A DNA stretch of 25,873 bases from CAZAQB01 sp964487155 (GTDB lineage: Bacteria; Pseudomonadota; Gammaproteobacteria; Nitrococcales; Nitrococcaceae), in the NCBI GenBank assembly GCA_964487155.1, contig CAZAQB010000037.1:1-25873 (forward strand). The letters are read 5' to 3'. A model generated the notes under the pieces. That model worked only from the letters and a program-made list of their open reading frames with translations, was not told where the DNA came from and did no database searches. Below are positions 1 through 8,017 of this stretch, one piece after another (positions within the stretch are counted from its first letter, which is position 1; every line of letters starts with the position of its first letter). A program made the position numbers and the translations under genes.

Positions 1-1
1 G

Positions 2-1624
2 GCGTTCCTTTATGGGCAATTGCGCGGCGAGTCCGAGGCCGGGACTGAGCTGGCTGTGGTAACGGAGCCGGGCTCGGCCCTCGCCCGGCTGACCGAGTCC
101 ATCGCGGGCCCGGAGCTGAGCTTTCGCCTCGAGCCCCCCTGCGAGCAACTGCCCGAGCGGCTGACGGGAAATCCGCCCGACCTGATGGTGCTGGACGGCG
201 ATCTCACCGGCCTGTCGCCCCTGGCCCTCGCCGCGGCAGTTCGCCAGACGCCGGGCATGATGAGCGTTCCCATTATGCTGGGGACTTCCGGTGCCAAGCG
301 CGACCTGGATGCCGGGGCCTGCGAAGCCGGCGTCGACCGGCTTTTCGGTCTCCCCGTGGCGGCCGAAGACCTGTGCGCGATGGCGCTTTCCCTGGTGCGG
401 CGCAGCCGGCAGCAGGCCTGGGCCCACCGCCAGGCGGTCCGCCGCGACCCGGCCACCGGTCTGCTGAGCCGCGACCACTTCCTGGAGCAACTGGTGCAGA
501 TTCCGCTGTCCAGGACCGAGGTCCAGTTCGGCCTCCTGTGCGTTGCCCTCGACAGCCACGCCGCAAGTGCGGAGGCGGCCGCCCGCGAGACGGCGGAGGA
601 GCTGCAGCAGATCCTGCCCCCCTCCGCGCCCGCCGCCCGCCTGGAGCCGAACCTGTTCGCCGCCCTGGTGGAGGGGCCCGACCCGGATACGCTGGTTGGC
701 CTGTCGGCCCGGCTCGAACGTCGCATCGAGGCCGCTGCCAGCCAGCGCCACCGCAGCCTGCGCGTTCGCACGACCCGCGTAACGGCCCACCACCGGAACC
801 TGCTGGAGGCCCTGGAGGAGGCCAGCAGCGGCGTGGCCAGTAAATCGGCAGGCCCGGCGGAAGGCATATGGTCTTCCAGGGTCCGGGCAGCGCTCCGCGA
901 GAACCGCTTTCGGCTGGTCTTCCAGCCGGTCTCCGGCCTCAGCGGCCAGTTCGAGGAGCTGTTCGAAACCTTCCTGCGCATGCTCGATAGCCAGGGAGAG
1001 GACATTCCTCCCCACGACTTCATGCCGCCGGCCCGGGAAGCCGGCCTGGCGCGGGATCTGGACCGCTGGGTGCTGGAGCATGCCGTGCGCGTGCTGGCGG
1101 CCCGCAGCGGCGGCATCGCGCCAAGCCTGTTCGTGAAGCTCCTGCCGGAGAGCGTGGAGGATCCCGGCCTTGCCCCCTGGATCGCCGACCTGCTGGGCCG
1201 GGAATCGGTCGCGCCGGGGCGCCTGGTGCTGGAAATTCCCCATGCCTGCGCGCTGCGCCAGCGCGTCACCACTGAGCATCTGCTGGCCACACTGGGTGAG
1301 ATGGGTTGCGGGCGCACCCTGGAATACTTCGACGACTCTGCGGACCCCGCTCTGGAGGCGCTGGAACTGGGTCTCGACTACCTGAAACTGGCCCCGTCGC
1401 TCACCGACGGCCTCGCCAGCGACGAGGCCCTCCGCCAGCGGGTCGAGGCCATCACCCGACGCTGCCGCGAGCGGCGTATCGCCACCATCGCGAGCCGGGT
1501 CCAGGAGGCCACGGCCCTGGCCATGATGTGGCGCTGCGGCATCGAGTTCATCCAGGGCAATTTCATGCAGGAGCCGGCCGATGTATTCGCCGCCGCCGGC
1601 CCGCGGCCGGCCGAAGTGAACTGA
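2..1624 (+). CDS. Degenerate REC-GGDEF-EAL protein, FimX-like candidate (5' end outside window)
   Basis: The reading frame is open from base 2, so the gene probably starts upstream; the first possible start inside the window is TTG at 20, used for numbering here. In order I see a receiver-like fold (about residues 12-125, with LMVLDGDL and VPIMLG strands), a GGDEF-like domain (about 140-240, with the DPATGLLSRDHF entry signature but RLEPNLF where GGDEF should be) and an EAL-like domain (about 290-525). The EAL catalytic set is lost: EAL reads ETF (E316), the metal-binding Asn is K373, LEITE reads LEIPH (404-408), DDFG reads DDSA (438-441), and EGVE reads SRVQ. K456 and Q512 remain. By family knowledge such proteins bind c-di-GMP or partner proteins rather than make or cleave it. 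Neighbouring pilBCD suggests pilus control (inference). Confidence 0.8.
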   Translation, partial: AFLYGQLRGESEAGTELAVVTEPGSALARLTESIAGPELSFRLEPPCEQLPERLTGNPPDLMVLDGDLTGLSPLALAAAVRQTPGMMSVPIMLGTSGAKRDLDAGACEAGVDRLFGLPVAAEDLCAMALSLVRRSRQQAWAHRQAVRRDPATGLLSRDHFLEQLVQIPLSRTEVQFGLLCVALDSHAASAEAAARETAEELQQILPPSAPAARLEPNLFAALVEGPDPDTLVGLSARLERRIEAAASQRHRSLRVRTTRVTAHHRNLLEALEEASSGVASKSAGPAEGIWSSRVRAALRENRFRLVFQPVSGLSGQFEELFETFLRMLDSQGEDIPPHDFMPPAREAGLARDLDRWVLEHAVRVLAARSGGIAPSLFVKLLPESVEDPGLAPWIADLLGRESVAPGRLVLEIPHACALRQRVTTEHLLATLGEMGCGRTLEYFDDSADPALEALELGLDYLKLAPSLTDGLASDEALRQRVEAITRRCRERRIATIASRVQEATALAMMWRCGIEFIQGNFMQEPADVFAAAGPRPAEVN

Positions 1625-1655
1625 GGCGGCAGCCAGAGCCGGAGGGCCGCCCGTA

Positions 1656-1818
1656 GCAGCCTGTCGGACTCAGGTGCCCGCCGCGAGCCGAGTGGTAGAG
1701 CGAGGCCAGCTGTTCGATTGTTTAAGTAAAATCGCCGTCTCCATTTGATGAAACCGATCAGGAAAATGGACCGCAATCGCGCCGGCGCAGCAGGAGCAGC
1801 CTAACTCCGACAGGCCGC
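1656..1818. mobile_element. MITE-like element with 19-bp imperfect terminal inverted repeats
   Basis: Bases 1656-1674 and 1800-1818 are inverted copies matching at 16 of 19 positions, with a perfect 10-bp core (GCCTGTCGGA at 1659-1668). The interior has an AT-rich stretch (about 1715-1770) unlike the surrounding high-GC DNA. It also contains an 18-codon reading frame, ATG at 1748 to TAA at 1802-1804, that ends inside the right repeat, as in an insertion sequence whose transposase has been deleted internally. No clear target-site duplication is visible. I did not assign an insertion-sequence family. The composition, the repeats and the residual frame support a small non-autonomous element, but this is inference. 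Confidence 0.5.
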
Positions 1819-2216
1819 CGGAGCGCACCTAAACTGCGAACTGGTGAACGGAACACCCAGGGCCCGCCGTGGTGCCATGCAACCATGGTAGTCAGACCAC
1901 TGCCGGGCGGCGGCGAGTTCAAATCCGCGGCTGAATGCCAGGCGCTCGTCCCCGCCGCAGCGCCCGAGGCGATGCATCGTGGCCCGCAAGGTGGATCGGC
2001 CTGGTGATGGCGCGGCGCGGGCAACGCCGCCAAGGCTCGACATGACACGATGTCCTGGAAGCTTGGTATCATCGTCGGTCGCCCCCCGGGTGTCGTCCAC
2101 CGGCCGGCGCCCCTGCGCCGCGACCACCCTTCGGAGGAGCGCTCGGCGCTGGATGGGGCCCGCCGCGTGCCCAGCCGCCTCCAGAGCGCCCGCGCCGTGA
2201 GGAGCCCGAATCGCTG
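1819..2216. other. Long gene-free leader upstream of pilB
   Basis: No convincing gene lies between the MITE-like element and pilB. In particular no pilin (pilA) with a prepilin leader is encoded here, although pilA sits beside pilB in many relatives. A TATCAT at 2067-2072 could be a -10 hexamer for pilB but has no good -35 partner. GGAG near 2200, 12-13 bases before the pilB ATG, is the likely ribosome binding site. Reading frames on either strand in this stretch have low-complexity, Arg/Pro/Ala-rich products typical of chance frames in high-GC DNA. Confidence 0.4.
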
Positions 2217-3932
2217 ATGGCCACTGCCAACCCGACCGTCAAGCTCGGAGGCCTTGCCGGACGGCTCGTTCGGGACGGGCTCATCGAGGATGCCGCCGCC
2301 CGGCGTGCCTTCGAACAGGCCCGCAAGGACTCCAAGCCCTTCGTCTCGTTCCTGGTGGAGCACCGTCTGGTCTCCGCCTCCGAAATCGCCTTCGCCGCCT
2401 CCCAGGAGTTCGGCGTCCCGCTGCTGGACCTGGACTGCATCACGCCCAATCCGGCGGTCGTGACCCTGGTTTCCGAGAAGCTGATCCGCCATCACCGGGC
2501 GCTGCCCCTGGTGCGGCGCGGCAAGCGGCTGTTCGTGGCGGTGGCCGACCCCACCAACCTCGACGCCCTGGACGAGATCAAGTTCCACACCGGCCTGATC
2601 ACCGACCCGGTGCTGGCGGAGGAGGACAAGCTCAACCGGGCCATCGAGACCGCTCTGGACAGCGCCGAGAGCGGCCTCGCCGACATGGACCTGGACGAGG
2701 ACCTGGAGAACCTGGACGTCACCGGCGGCGAACCGGAAGACCGGGGGGACGTCTCCGAGAGTGAGGTGGATGACGCACCGGTGGTGCGATTCATCAACAA
2801 GGCGCTGCTGGATGCCATCAACCGGGGCGCCTCGGACGTCCACTTCGAGCCCTACGAGCGCAACTACCGGCTGCGTTTTCGCATCGACGGCGTGTTGAAG
2901 GAGGTGGCGGCCCCGCCGGTGAGCCTGGCACCACGCCTGTCCGCCCGCCTCAAGGTCATGGCGCGGCTGGACATCGCCGAGCGCCGGGTGCCCCAGGACG
3001 GGCGCATCAAGATGAACATCAGCAAGCGCCGGGCGATCGAGTTCCGCGTCAGCACCTGCCCGACCCTGTTCGGCGAGAAGATCGTGCTGCGTATCCTCGA
3101 CCCCAGCAGCGCCCAGATGGGCATCGACCACCTGGGCTACGAGCCGGAGCAGAAAGAACGTTTTCTCCACTACATCAACAAGCCCTACGGCATGGTGCTG
3201 GTCACCGGCCCCACCGGCAGCGGCAAGACGGTGTCGCTGTACACCGCGCTCAACATCCTCAACACCCAGGACCGCAACATCTCCACCGTCGAGGATCCGG
3301 TGGAAATCAACGTCCCGGGCATCAACCAGGTCAATGTGAACATCAAGGCGGGGCTGACCTTCGCCGGCGCGCTGCGCTCGTTCCTGCGCCAGGATCCCGA
3401 CATCATCATGGTGGGTGAGGTGCGTGACCTGGAGACCGCCGAGATCGCCATCAAGGCAGCCCAGACCGGCCACCTGGTGCTCTCCACCCTGCACACCAAC
3501 GACGCCCCCCAGACCCTGACCCGGCTGGCCAACATGGGGGTGCCGGTCTACAACATCGCCTCCAGCGTCAACCTGATCATCGCCCAGCGCCTGGCGCGCC
3601 GCCTGTGCAAGCACTGCAAGGAGCCCCAGGAAATCCCCCACGAGGCACTGCTGCAACTGGGCTTCACCGAGGAGCAGATCCCCGAGCTGACCATCTACGG
3701 GCCCAAGGGCTGCGACCAGTGCGTGGACGGCTACAAGGGCCGGGTGGGCATCTACCAGGTGATGCCGGTCTCCGAGGCGATGGGGCGGATCATCCTGGAG
3801 GGCGGCAACGCCATGCAGCTTGAAGAACAGGCCCAGAAAGAGGGCGTCGCCAACCTGCGCCAGTCGGGACTGCGCAAGGTGGCCCAGGGGGTGATCGGGC
3901 TGGACGAACTCAACCGAGTCACTGTGGATTAG
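2217..3932 (+). CDS. pilB: Type IV pilus assembly ATPase PilB
   Basis: Cytoplasmic hexameric ATPase that drives extension of type IVa pili through the PilC platform. The 571-residue length is normal for PilB. The N-terminal third is a MshE-N/T2SSE-N type domain, and the GspE-type ATPase domain occupies roughly residues 185-460. Walker A is GPTGSGKT at 331-338, the Walker B region is DPDIIMVGE at 393-401, and the His box (STLHTND) follows. A tetracysteine zinc site is formed by C464, C467, C499 and C502, which separates PilB from the retraction ATPases PilT/PilU that lack it. The ATG at 2217 has GGAG upstream. pilC begins 13 bases after the stop, so the two are surely co-transcribed. Confidence 0.97.
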   Translation: MATANPTVKLGGLAGRLVRDGLIEDAAARRAFEQARKDSKPFVSFLVEHRLVSASEIAFAASQEFGVPLLDLDCITPNPAVVTLVSEKLIRHHRALPLVRRGKRLFVAVADPTNLDALDEIKFHTGLITDPVLAEEDKLNRAIETALDSAESGLADMDLDEDLENLDVTGGEPEDRGDVSESEVDDAPVVRFINKALLDAINRGASDVHFEPYERNYRLRFRIDGVLKEVAAPPVSLAPRLSARLKVMARLDIAERRVPQDGRIKMNISKRRAIEFRVSTCPTLFGEKIVLRILDPSSAQMGIDHLGYEPEQKERFLHYINKPYGMVLVTGPTGSGKTVSLYTALNILNTQDRNISTVEDPVEINVPGINQVNVNIKAGLTFAGALRSFLRQDPDIIMVGEVRDLETAEIAIKAAQTGHLVLSTLHTNDAPQTLTRLANMGVPVYNIASSVNLIIAQRLARRLCKHCKEPQEIPHEALLQLGFTEEQIPELTIYGPKGCDQCVDGYKGRVGIYQVMPVSEAMGRIILEGGNAMQLEEQAQKEGVANLRQSGLRKVAQGVIGLDELNRVTVD

Positions 3933-3945
3933 TCGAAATCAGCCC

Positions 3946-5175
3946 ATGGCACAGCAAAAAGCACTGAAGATCAACACCTTCACCTGGGAGGGCGTGGACA
4001 AGTCCGGGCGCAAGGTGCGCGGCGACAGCCAGGCGGAGACGCCCACGGCATTGCGCGTGCAACTGCGCCAGCAGGGCATTGCAGCCCAGAAGATCCGGCG
4101 CAAGTCGTCGCTGTTCGGCAGCGCGGCCAAGCGCGGCAAGCGCATCGCCCCCGGCGACATCGCCATCTTCACCCGCCAGCTGTCCACCATGATCAACTCC
4201 GGGGTGCCCCTGGTGCAGGCCATGGAGATCATCGGCCGGGGCCATGAAAACCCCAACATGCGCAAGCTGGTCACCAGCATCAAGGACGACGTGGAATCCG
4301 GCACCTCCCTGTCGGATGCCCTGGGAAAGCACCCGCTGCACTTCGACGAACTGGTCTGCAACCTGGTGAACGCCGGCGAGGCGGCGGGTGTACTGGACAC
4401 CCTCCTCGACAAGATCGCCACCTACAAGGAAAAGACCGAGTCCCTCAAGAAGAAGATCAAGAAGGCGCTGTTCTACCCGACGGCGGTGCTGGTGGTGGCC
4501 TTCATCGTCACCGCCATTCTGCTGCTGTTCGTGGTGCCCCAGTTCGAGGAACTGTTCCAGGGCTTCGGCGCCGACCTGCCGGCCTTCACGCGGATGGTGA
4601 TCAACCTCTCGGAGTTCATGCAGGCCTACTGGTGGGCCGTGTTCGGAGGCCTGATCCTGGCCGTGGTGGGGTTCGCCCAGGCCAAGAAACGCTCGCTGAA
4701 ATTCGCCCACGCTCTTGACCGGCTGTCGCTGCGCATCCCGGTAGTGGGAGACATCCTGCGCAAGGCGGCCATCGCCCGCTTCTCCCGCACCCTCGCCACC
4801 ATGTTCGCCGCCGGCGTGCCGCTGGTGGAGGCGCTCCAGTCGGTGTCGGGGGCCACCGGCAACGTGGTCTACGGCAATGCCGTGCTGGACATGCGCGACG
4901 AGGTCGCCGCCGGCCAGCAGTTGCAGTGGGCGGTGGAGCGCAGCCGCCTGTTCCCCCACATGGTGGTGCAGATGGTGGCCATCGGCGAGGAGGCCGGCTC
5001 GCTGGACACCATGCTGAGCAAGGTCGCGGATTTCTACGAAGAAGAGGTGGACAACGCCGTGGACAGCCTCAGCAGCCTGCTGGAGCCGCTGATCATGGCG
5101 ATCCTGGGCGTGCTGGTGGGTGGCCTGGTGGTGGCCATGTACCTGCCCATCTTCAAGCTCGGTGCGGTGGTCTGA
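3946..5175 (+). CDS. pilC: Type IV pilus inner-membrane platform protein PilC
   Basis: Integral membrane protein of the pilus machine that couples PilB/PilT ATPase motion to pilin insertion and removal. At 409 residues it has the expected size. The N-terminus (FTWEGVDKSGRKVRG) matches the usual PilC/GspF start, followed by two T2SSF repeats (about residues 75-198 and 278-400). Membrane segments are visible near 178-200, 228-245 and 380-402. The second repeat contains the typical FAAGVPLVEAL and IGEEAGSLD stretches. The ATG at 3946 has only a weak ribosome binding site, consistent with coupling to pilB just upstream. pilD follows 6 bases after the stop. Confidence 0.97.
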   Translation: MAQQKALKINTFTWEGVDKSGRKVRGDSQAETPTALRVQLRQQGIAAQKIRRKSSLFGSAAKRGKRIAPGDIAIFTRQLSTMINSGVPLVQAMEIIGRGHENPNMRKLVTSIKDDVESGTSLSDALGKHPLHFDELVCNLVNAGEAAGVLDTLLDKIATYKEKTESLKKKIKKALFYPTAVLVVAFIVTAILLLFVVPQFEELFQGFGADLPAFTRMVINLSEFMQAYWWAVFGGLILAVVGFAQAKKRSLKFAHALDRLSLRIPVVGDILRKAAIARFSRTLATMFAAGVPLVEALQSVSGATGNVVYGNAVLDMRDEVAAGQQLQWAVERSRLFPHMVVQMVAIGEEAGSLDTMLSKVADFYEEEVDNAVDSLSSLLEPLIMAILGVLVGGLVVAMYLPIFKLGAVV

Positions 5176-5181
5176 TCTGCG

Positions 5182-6069
5182 GTGGCGGAATGGGCTGCCG
5201 TGATTGACGCCGTCCCCGGCGCGCTGGCCGTGGCCGGCCTGCTGCTGGGCGCCCTGGTGGGCAGCTTCCTCAATGTGGTGGCCCACCGGCTGCCGCTGAT
5301 GATGGAGCGGGCCTGGCGCCAGGAGTGCCAGGAAGTGCTGGACACCCCGGCGGATGAGTCGGTAAGCGCCGCCGCCGAGCCGTTCGACCTGCTGCGACCC
5401 GGCTCCCACTGCCCGGCCTGCCGGCGGCCGGTGCGGGCCCGGGAGAACATCCCCCTGCTGAGTTACCTGCTGCTGCGGGGCCGCTGCGCCGGTTGCGGCA
5501 CGCGGATCTCGCCGCGCTATCCCACCGTGGAAGCCATCACCGCGCTGCTGTCCCTGGTGGTGGTGCTGGAGTTCGGCTTCAGCCTGCAGGCGGCCGCCGC
5601 GCTGCTGTTCACCTGGGCCCTGGTGGCGGCGTCGGCCATCGACCTGGATCACCGCCTGCTGCCCGACAGCATCACCCTGCCGCTGATGTGGCTGGGGCTG
5701 CTGGTCAGCGTCAACGCTACCTTCGTGCCGCCGGCCACGGCCATCCTCGGCGCCGCGGCCGGCTACGGGGTGCTGTGGCTGGTGTTTCAGGTGTTCCGGC
5801 TGGCGACCGGCAAGGAGGGCATGGGCTACGGCGATTTCAAGCTGCTGGCGGCCATCGGCGCCTGGGTGGGCTGGCAGGGCCTGCCGGTGGTGATCCTGCT
5901 GGCCTCGGTGGTCGGCAGCGTGGCGGGCGTGGTGCTGATTGCCACCCTCGGCCGCGGCCGCGACTACCAGATCCCGTTCGGTCCCTATCTGGCGGCCGCG
6001 GGCTGGATCGGCCTGCTGTGGGGCGGCGACCTGCTGGGTGCCTATCTGGCGTACTCCGGCCTGGACTAG
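5182..6069 (+). CDS. pilD: Prepilin peptidase / N-methyltransferase PilD
   Basis: Polytopic inner-membrane aspartic peptidase (A24 family) that cleaves the leader of type IV prepilins and pseudopilins and methylates the new N-terminal residue. The 295-residue protein opens with a hydrophobic segment ending GSFLNVVAHRLP, the hallmark of the N-terminal A24 domain. A zinc-type four-cysteine cluster follows (C77, C80, C102, C105). The catalytic Asp motifs are ASAIDLDHRLLPD (around D154/D156) and GYGDFK (D218). The start is taken as GTG at 5182; GTG seven codons in is an alternative. It completes a pilBCD operon, and coaE starts only 3 bases after its stop. Confidence 0.96.
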   Translation: MAEWAAVIDAVPGALAVAGLLLGALVGSFLNVVAHRLPLMMERAWRQECQEVLDTPADESVSAAAEPFDLLRPGSHCPACRRPVRARENIPLLSYLLLRGRCAGCGTRISPRYPTVEAITALLSLVVVLEFGFSLQAAAALLFTWALVAASAIDLDHRLLPDSITLPLMWLGLLVSVNATFVPPATAILGAAAGYGVLWLVFQVFRLATGKEGMGYGDFKLLAAIGAWVGWQGLPVVILLASVVGSVAGVVLIATLGRGRDYQIPFGPYLAAAGWIGLLWGGDLLGAYLAYSGLD

Positions 6070-6072
6070 CCC

Positions 6073-6681
6073 GTGCTGCGACTGGTGGGTCTCACCGGCG
6101 GGGTGGCCAGTGGCAAGAGCGCCGCGGCGGAGGCCTTCGCCCGGCGCGGCATCACCGTTGTGGACACCGATCAGATCTCCCGCCAGGTGGTGGCGCCGGA
6201 GACCCCCGGGCTGGCCGCGCTGGTGGACGAGTTCGGCCCGGCCATCCTGGGTGCCGAGGGCCGCCTGAACCGCGGCCGGCTGAGGCAGCGGGTGTTCGAG
6301 GATGCCGCGGCACGCCGTCGGCTGGAGCAGCTGCTGCACCCCCTGATCCGGGATGAGGCCCTGCGCCAGGCACGGGCCGCCACCAGCCCCTACGTGGTCC
6401 TGGTGGTGCCGTTGCTGCTGGAGAGCGGCATGGACGCCCTGGTGGACCGGATCCTGGTGGTGGACCTGCCCCAGGACGAGCAGCTGCGCCGGCTGCGCCG
6501 GCGGGATGCCGTGGACCAGGCCATGGCGGAGGCCATGATCGCCGCCCAGGCCAGCCGGGCCCGGCGCCTGGCGGCCGCCGATGACGTGATCGAGAACTCC
6601 GGCAGCCTTGAGGATCTGGACCAGGCCGTCGAGGCCCTGCATCGACACTACCTTGAGCTGGCGCGGCAGGCGTCCCCATGA
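6073..6681 (+). CDS. coaE: Dephospho-CoA kinase CoaE
   Basis: Phosphorylates the 3'-hydroxyl of the ribose in dephospho-CoA with ATP, the last step of coenzyme A synthesis. The 202-residue length is typical. The P-loop is GGVASGKS at residues 9-16, followed by VVDTDQISRQVV, the conserved Asp-containing dephospho-CoA-binding segment. The central VPLLLESG and the C-terminal VIENSGSLEDL motifs are characteristic of the family. The start is GTG at 6073, 3 bases after pilD. Position between pilD and zapD/yacG is the conserved gammaproteobacterial arrangement and reflects linkage rather than a pilus function. Confidence 0.97.
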   Translation: MLRLVGLTGGVASGKSAAAEAFARRGITVVDTDQISRQVVAPETPGLAALVDEFGPAILGAEGRLNRGRLRQRVFEDAAARRRLEQLLHPLIRDEALRQARAATSPYVVLVVPLLLESGMDALVDRILVVDLPQDEQLRRLRRRDAVDQAMAEAMIAAQASRARRLAAADDVIENSGSLEDLDQAVEALHRHYLELARQASP

Positions 6682-6746
6682 GGCCATTTGGCGTCCTCGC
6701 CAGCCTGGGAGAGAATGGGGCGACATTGGCCCGACCCAGGGGTTTG

Positions 6747-7535
6747 ATGAACGACAGCGCCCCCCTCCAGGACTGCACGGTCTTCGAGCATCCTCTCAAC
6801 GAGCGGGTGCGGACCCTGCTGCGCCTGGAGTTCCTGTTCGCCCAGGGCGAATTCGGCTTCTCCGGCGACAGCCCATGGCACAGCCGGGCCGGGGTCAATG
6901 CCCTGATCGACGTCATGGGGCTGCTGAGCCGCGGCGACCTGCGCAAGGAAGTCCAGAAGGAACTGGACCGGGTCACCGGGCTGCTGGAGGGGCTGGAAGA
7001 GTCCCCCGGGGTGGACGCCTCCCGGCTGGCGCAAGCCCTGGCCGAGTGCCGCGCCCTCACTGAGCGATTCCGGAACGCCGGCCCGCTGCTGGGAGCACGG
7101 TTGCGGGACAACGAACTGCTGGCCGCAGTGAGCCAGCGCCTGGGCATCATCGGCGGGACCTGCGCCTTCGACCTGCCGGGCTACCATCACTGGCTGCAGC
7201 AGCCCGCCGCTCAGCGCCGGCGGCAGCTGCAGGATCTGTTCGCCGACTACGGACCGATTCGCGAGGCCACCGATCTGCTGCTGTGGTTCCTGCGGGACAG
7301 CGCCCACCCCCGGCGCGAGAGCGCGCCGTCCGGCATCTACCAGGCAAGCCTGGACCGCAACCAGCCCTACCAGCTGTTGCGGGTGCTGCTGCCGGCGGAC
7401 ACCGCCTACTTCCCGGAGATCAGCGGCACGCGGCATTTCGTCACGCTGCGCTTCATGCGCCAGGACGACATGGACAGCCGGCCGCGCCAGAGCCAGGAAG
7501 ACGTGGATTTCCTGCTGGAACGCTGCGCCATCTGA
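6747..7535 (+). CDS. zapD: Cell division protein ZapD (YacF)
   Basis: Cytoplasmic protein that bundles FtsZ filaments at the division ring. The sequence after the start carries the family signature FEHPLNERVRTLLRLEFLF, a central SRGDLRKEVQKELDR helix, and a C-terminal HFVTLRFM strand. I chose ATG at 6747 (262 residues) over the in-frame ATG at 6678 because AGGGG lies about five bases upstream and the shorter protein fits the usual size of about 250. The longer version would overlap the coaE stop codon as ATGA, so it cannot be fully excluded. yacG starts one base after the stop. Confidence 0.94.
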   Translation: MNDSAPLQDCTVFEHPLNERVRTLLRLEFLFAQGEFGFSGDSPWHSRAGVNALIDVMGLLSRGDLRKEVQKELDRVTGLLEGLEESPGVDASRLAQALAECRALTERFRNAGPLLGARLRDNELLAAVSQRLGIIGGTCAFDLPGYHHWLQQPAAQRRRQLQDLFADYGPIREATDLLLWFLRDSAHPRRESAPSGIYQASLDRNQPYQLLRVLLPADTAYFPEISGTRHFVTLRFMRQDDMDSRPRQSQEDVDFLLERCAI

Positions 7536-7536
7536 C

Positions 7537-7755
7537 ATGGTCCGGAAGGTCGCCTGTCCCAGCTGCGGCCGCCCGGTGCAGTGGTCCGAGGCCTCCACCC
7601 ATCGGCCATTCTGCTCCCAGCGCTGTCGGCTGCTGGACCTGGGGGACTGGCTCAGTGCCGCCCACCACATCCCCGGGCCGCGCCTGGAGGATGAGTCCCT
7701 GGACGAACTGGACCCTTCACGGCGCCCGGCGAATGACGAGGGCGGCGATGGTTGA
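7537..7755 (+). CDS. yacG: DNA gyrase inhibitor / zinc protein YacG
   Basis: Small zinc-binding protein of 72 residues; the E. coli homologue binds GyrB and inhibits gyrase. Four zinc ligands are visible: C7, C10, C26 and C30 in the pattern CPSCGRPVQW and RPFCSQRC, followed by the family motif LDLGDWL. The C-terminal tail is acidic and probably disordered. It starts directly behind zapD, as in most gammaproteobacteria, and ends the seven-gene + strand block. hemL converges on it from the other side. Confidence 0.96.
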   Translation: MVRKVACPSCGRPVQWSEASTHRPFCSQRCRLLDLGDWLSAAHHIPGPRLEDESLDELDPSRRPANDEGGDG

Positions 7756-7790
7756 TCCCTCGCGAGGTGAGATGCCGCGTGCGCTTGTTT

Positions 7791-7981
7791 AGCCGCGAAA
7801 TGCACGCGAGATAGACGCAAATGGGTCGGGTGTCCGCGGGCGCCGGGGCACGGACGTCCGCCGGCGGATCGTCAGGCGCCAAACCGGGCAAGGGGATTCG
7901 CCGCTGCAGCCGTGCGGTGCCTCTGGTCAGCGAGAATGATCTCTCCCTATGTCGTGTCCATCTCGCGTGCATTTCGCGGCT
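7791..7981. repeat. 191-bp palindromic element with 26-bp inverted arms
   Basis: Bases 7791-7816 and 7956-7981 are inverted copies matching at 25 of 26 positions (core GCGAAATGCACGCGAGAT), separated by 139 bases. The element fills most of the convergent gap between yacG (+) and hemL (-). The internal part has no convincing gene. Such arms, rich in CGCGAAA-like strings, resemble dispersed non-autonomous inverted-repeat elements. A role as a bidirectional transcription barrier is possible, but no T-run typical of an intrinsic terminator is present. Confidence 0.6.
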
Positions 7982-8017
7982 GAATTTATCTGCCCATAAG
8001 CCCCGCCGGCATGCCCC

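Noticed and set aside
1915..1940. GTTCAAATCC-like string resembling a tRNA T-loop
   Set aside because: No matching T-stem, acceptor stem or anticodon arm can be folded around it.
1758..3656. A 632-codon minus-strand frame opposite pilB
   Set aside because: Same reason: it is the shadow of pilB codon usage, with a Val/Gly/His/Asp-rich product lacking motifs.
3919..6726. A 935-codon reading frame on the minus strand opposite pilC, pilD and coaE
   Set aside because: It is antisense to three unmistakable genes. Its product is rich in His, Gln and Gly without any domain, which is typical of antisense frames in high-GC DNA.
6678..6746. Longer zapD with an ATG at 6678 overlapping the coaE stop
   Set aside because: The extra 23 residues are not family-like, and the inner ATG at 6747 has a better ribosome binding site. 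It is kept as an alternative only.
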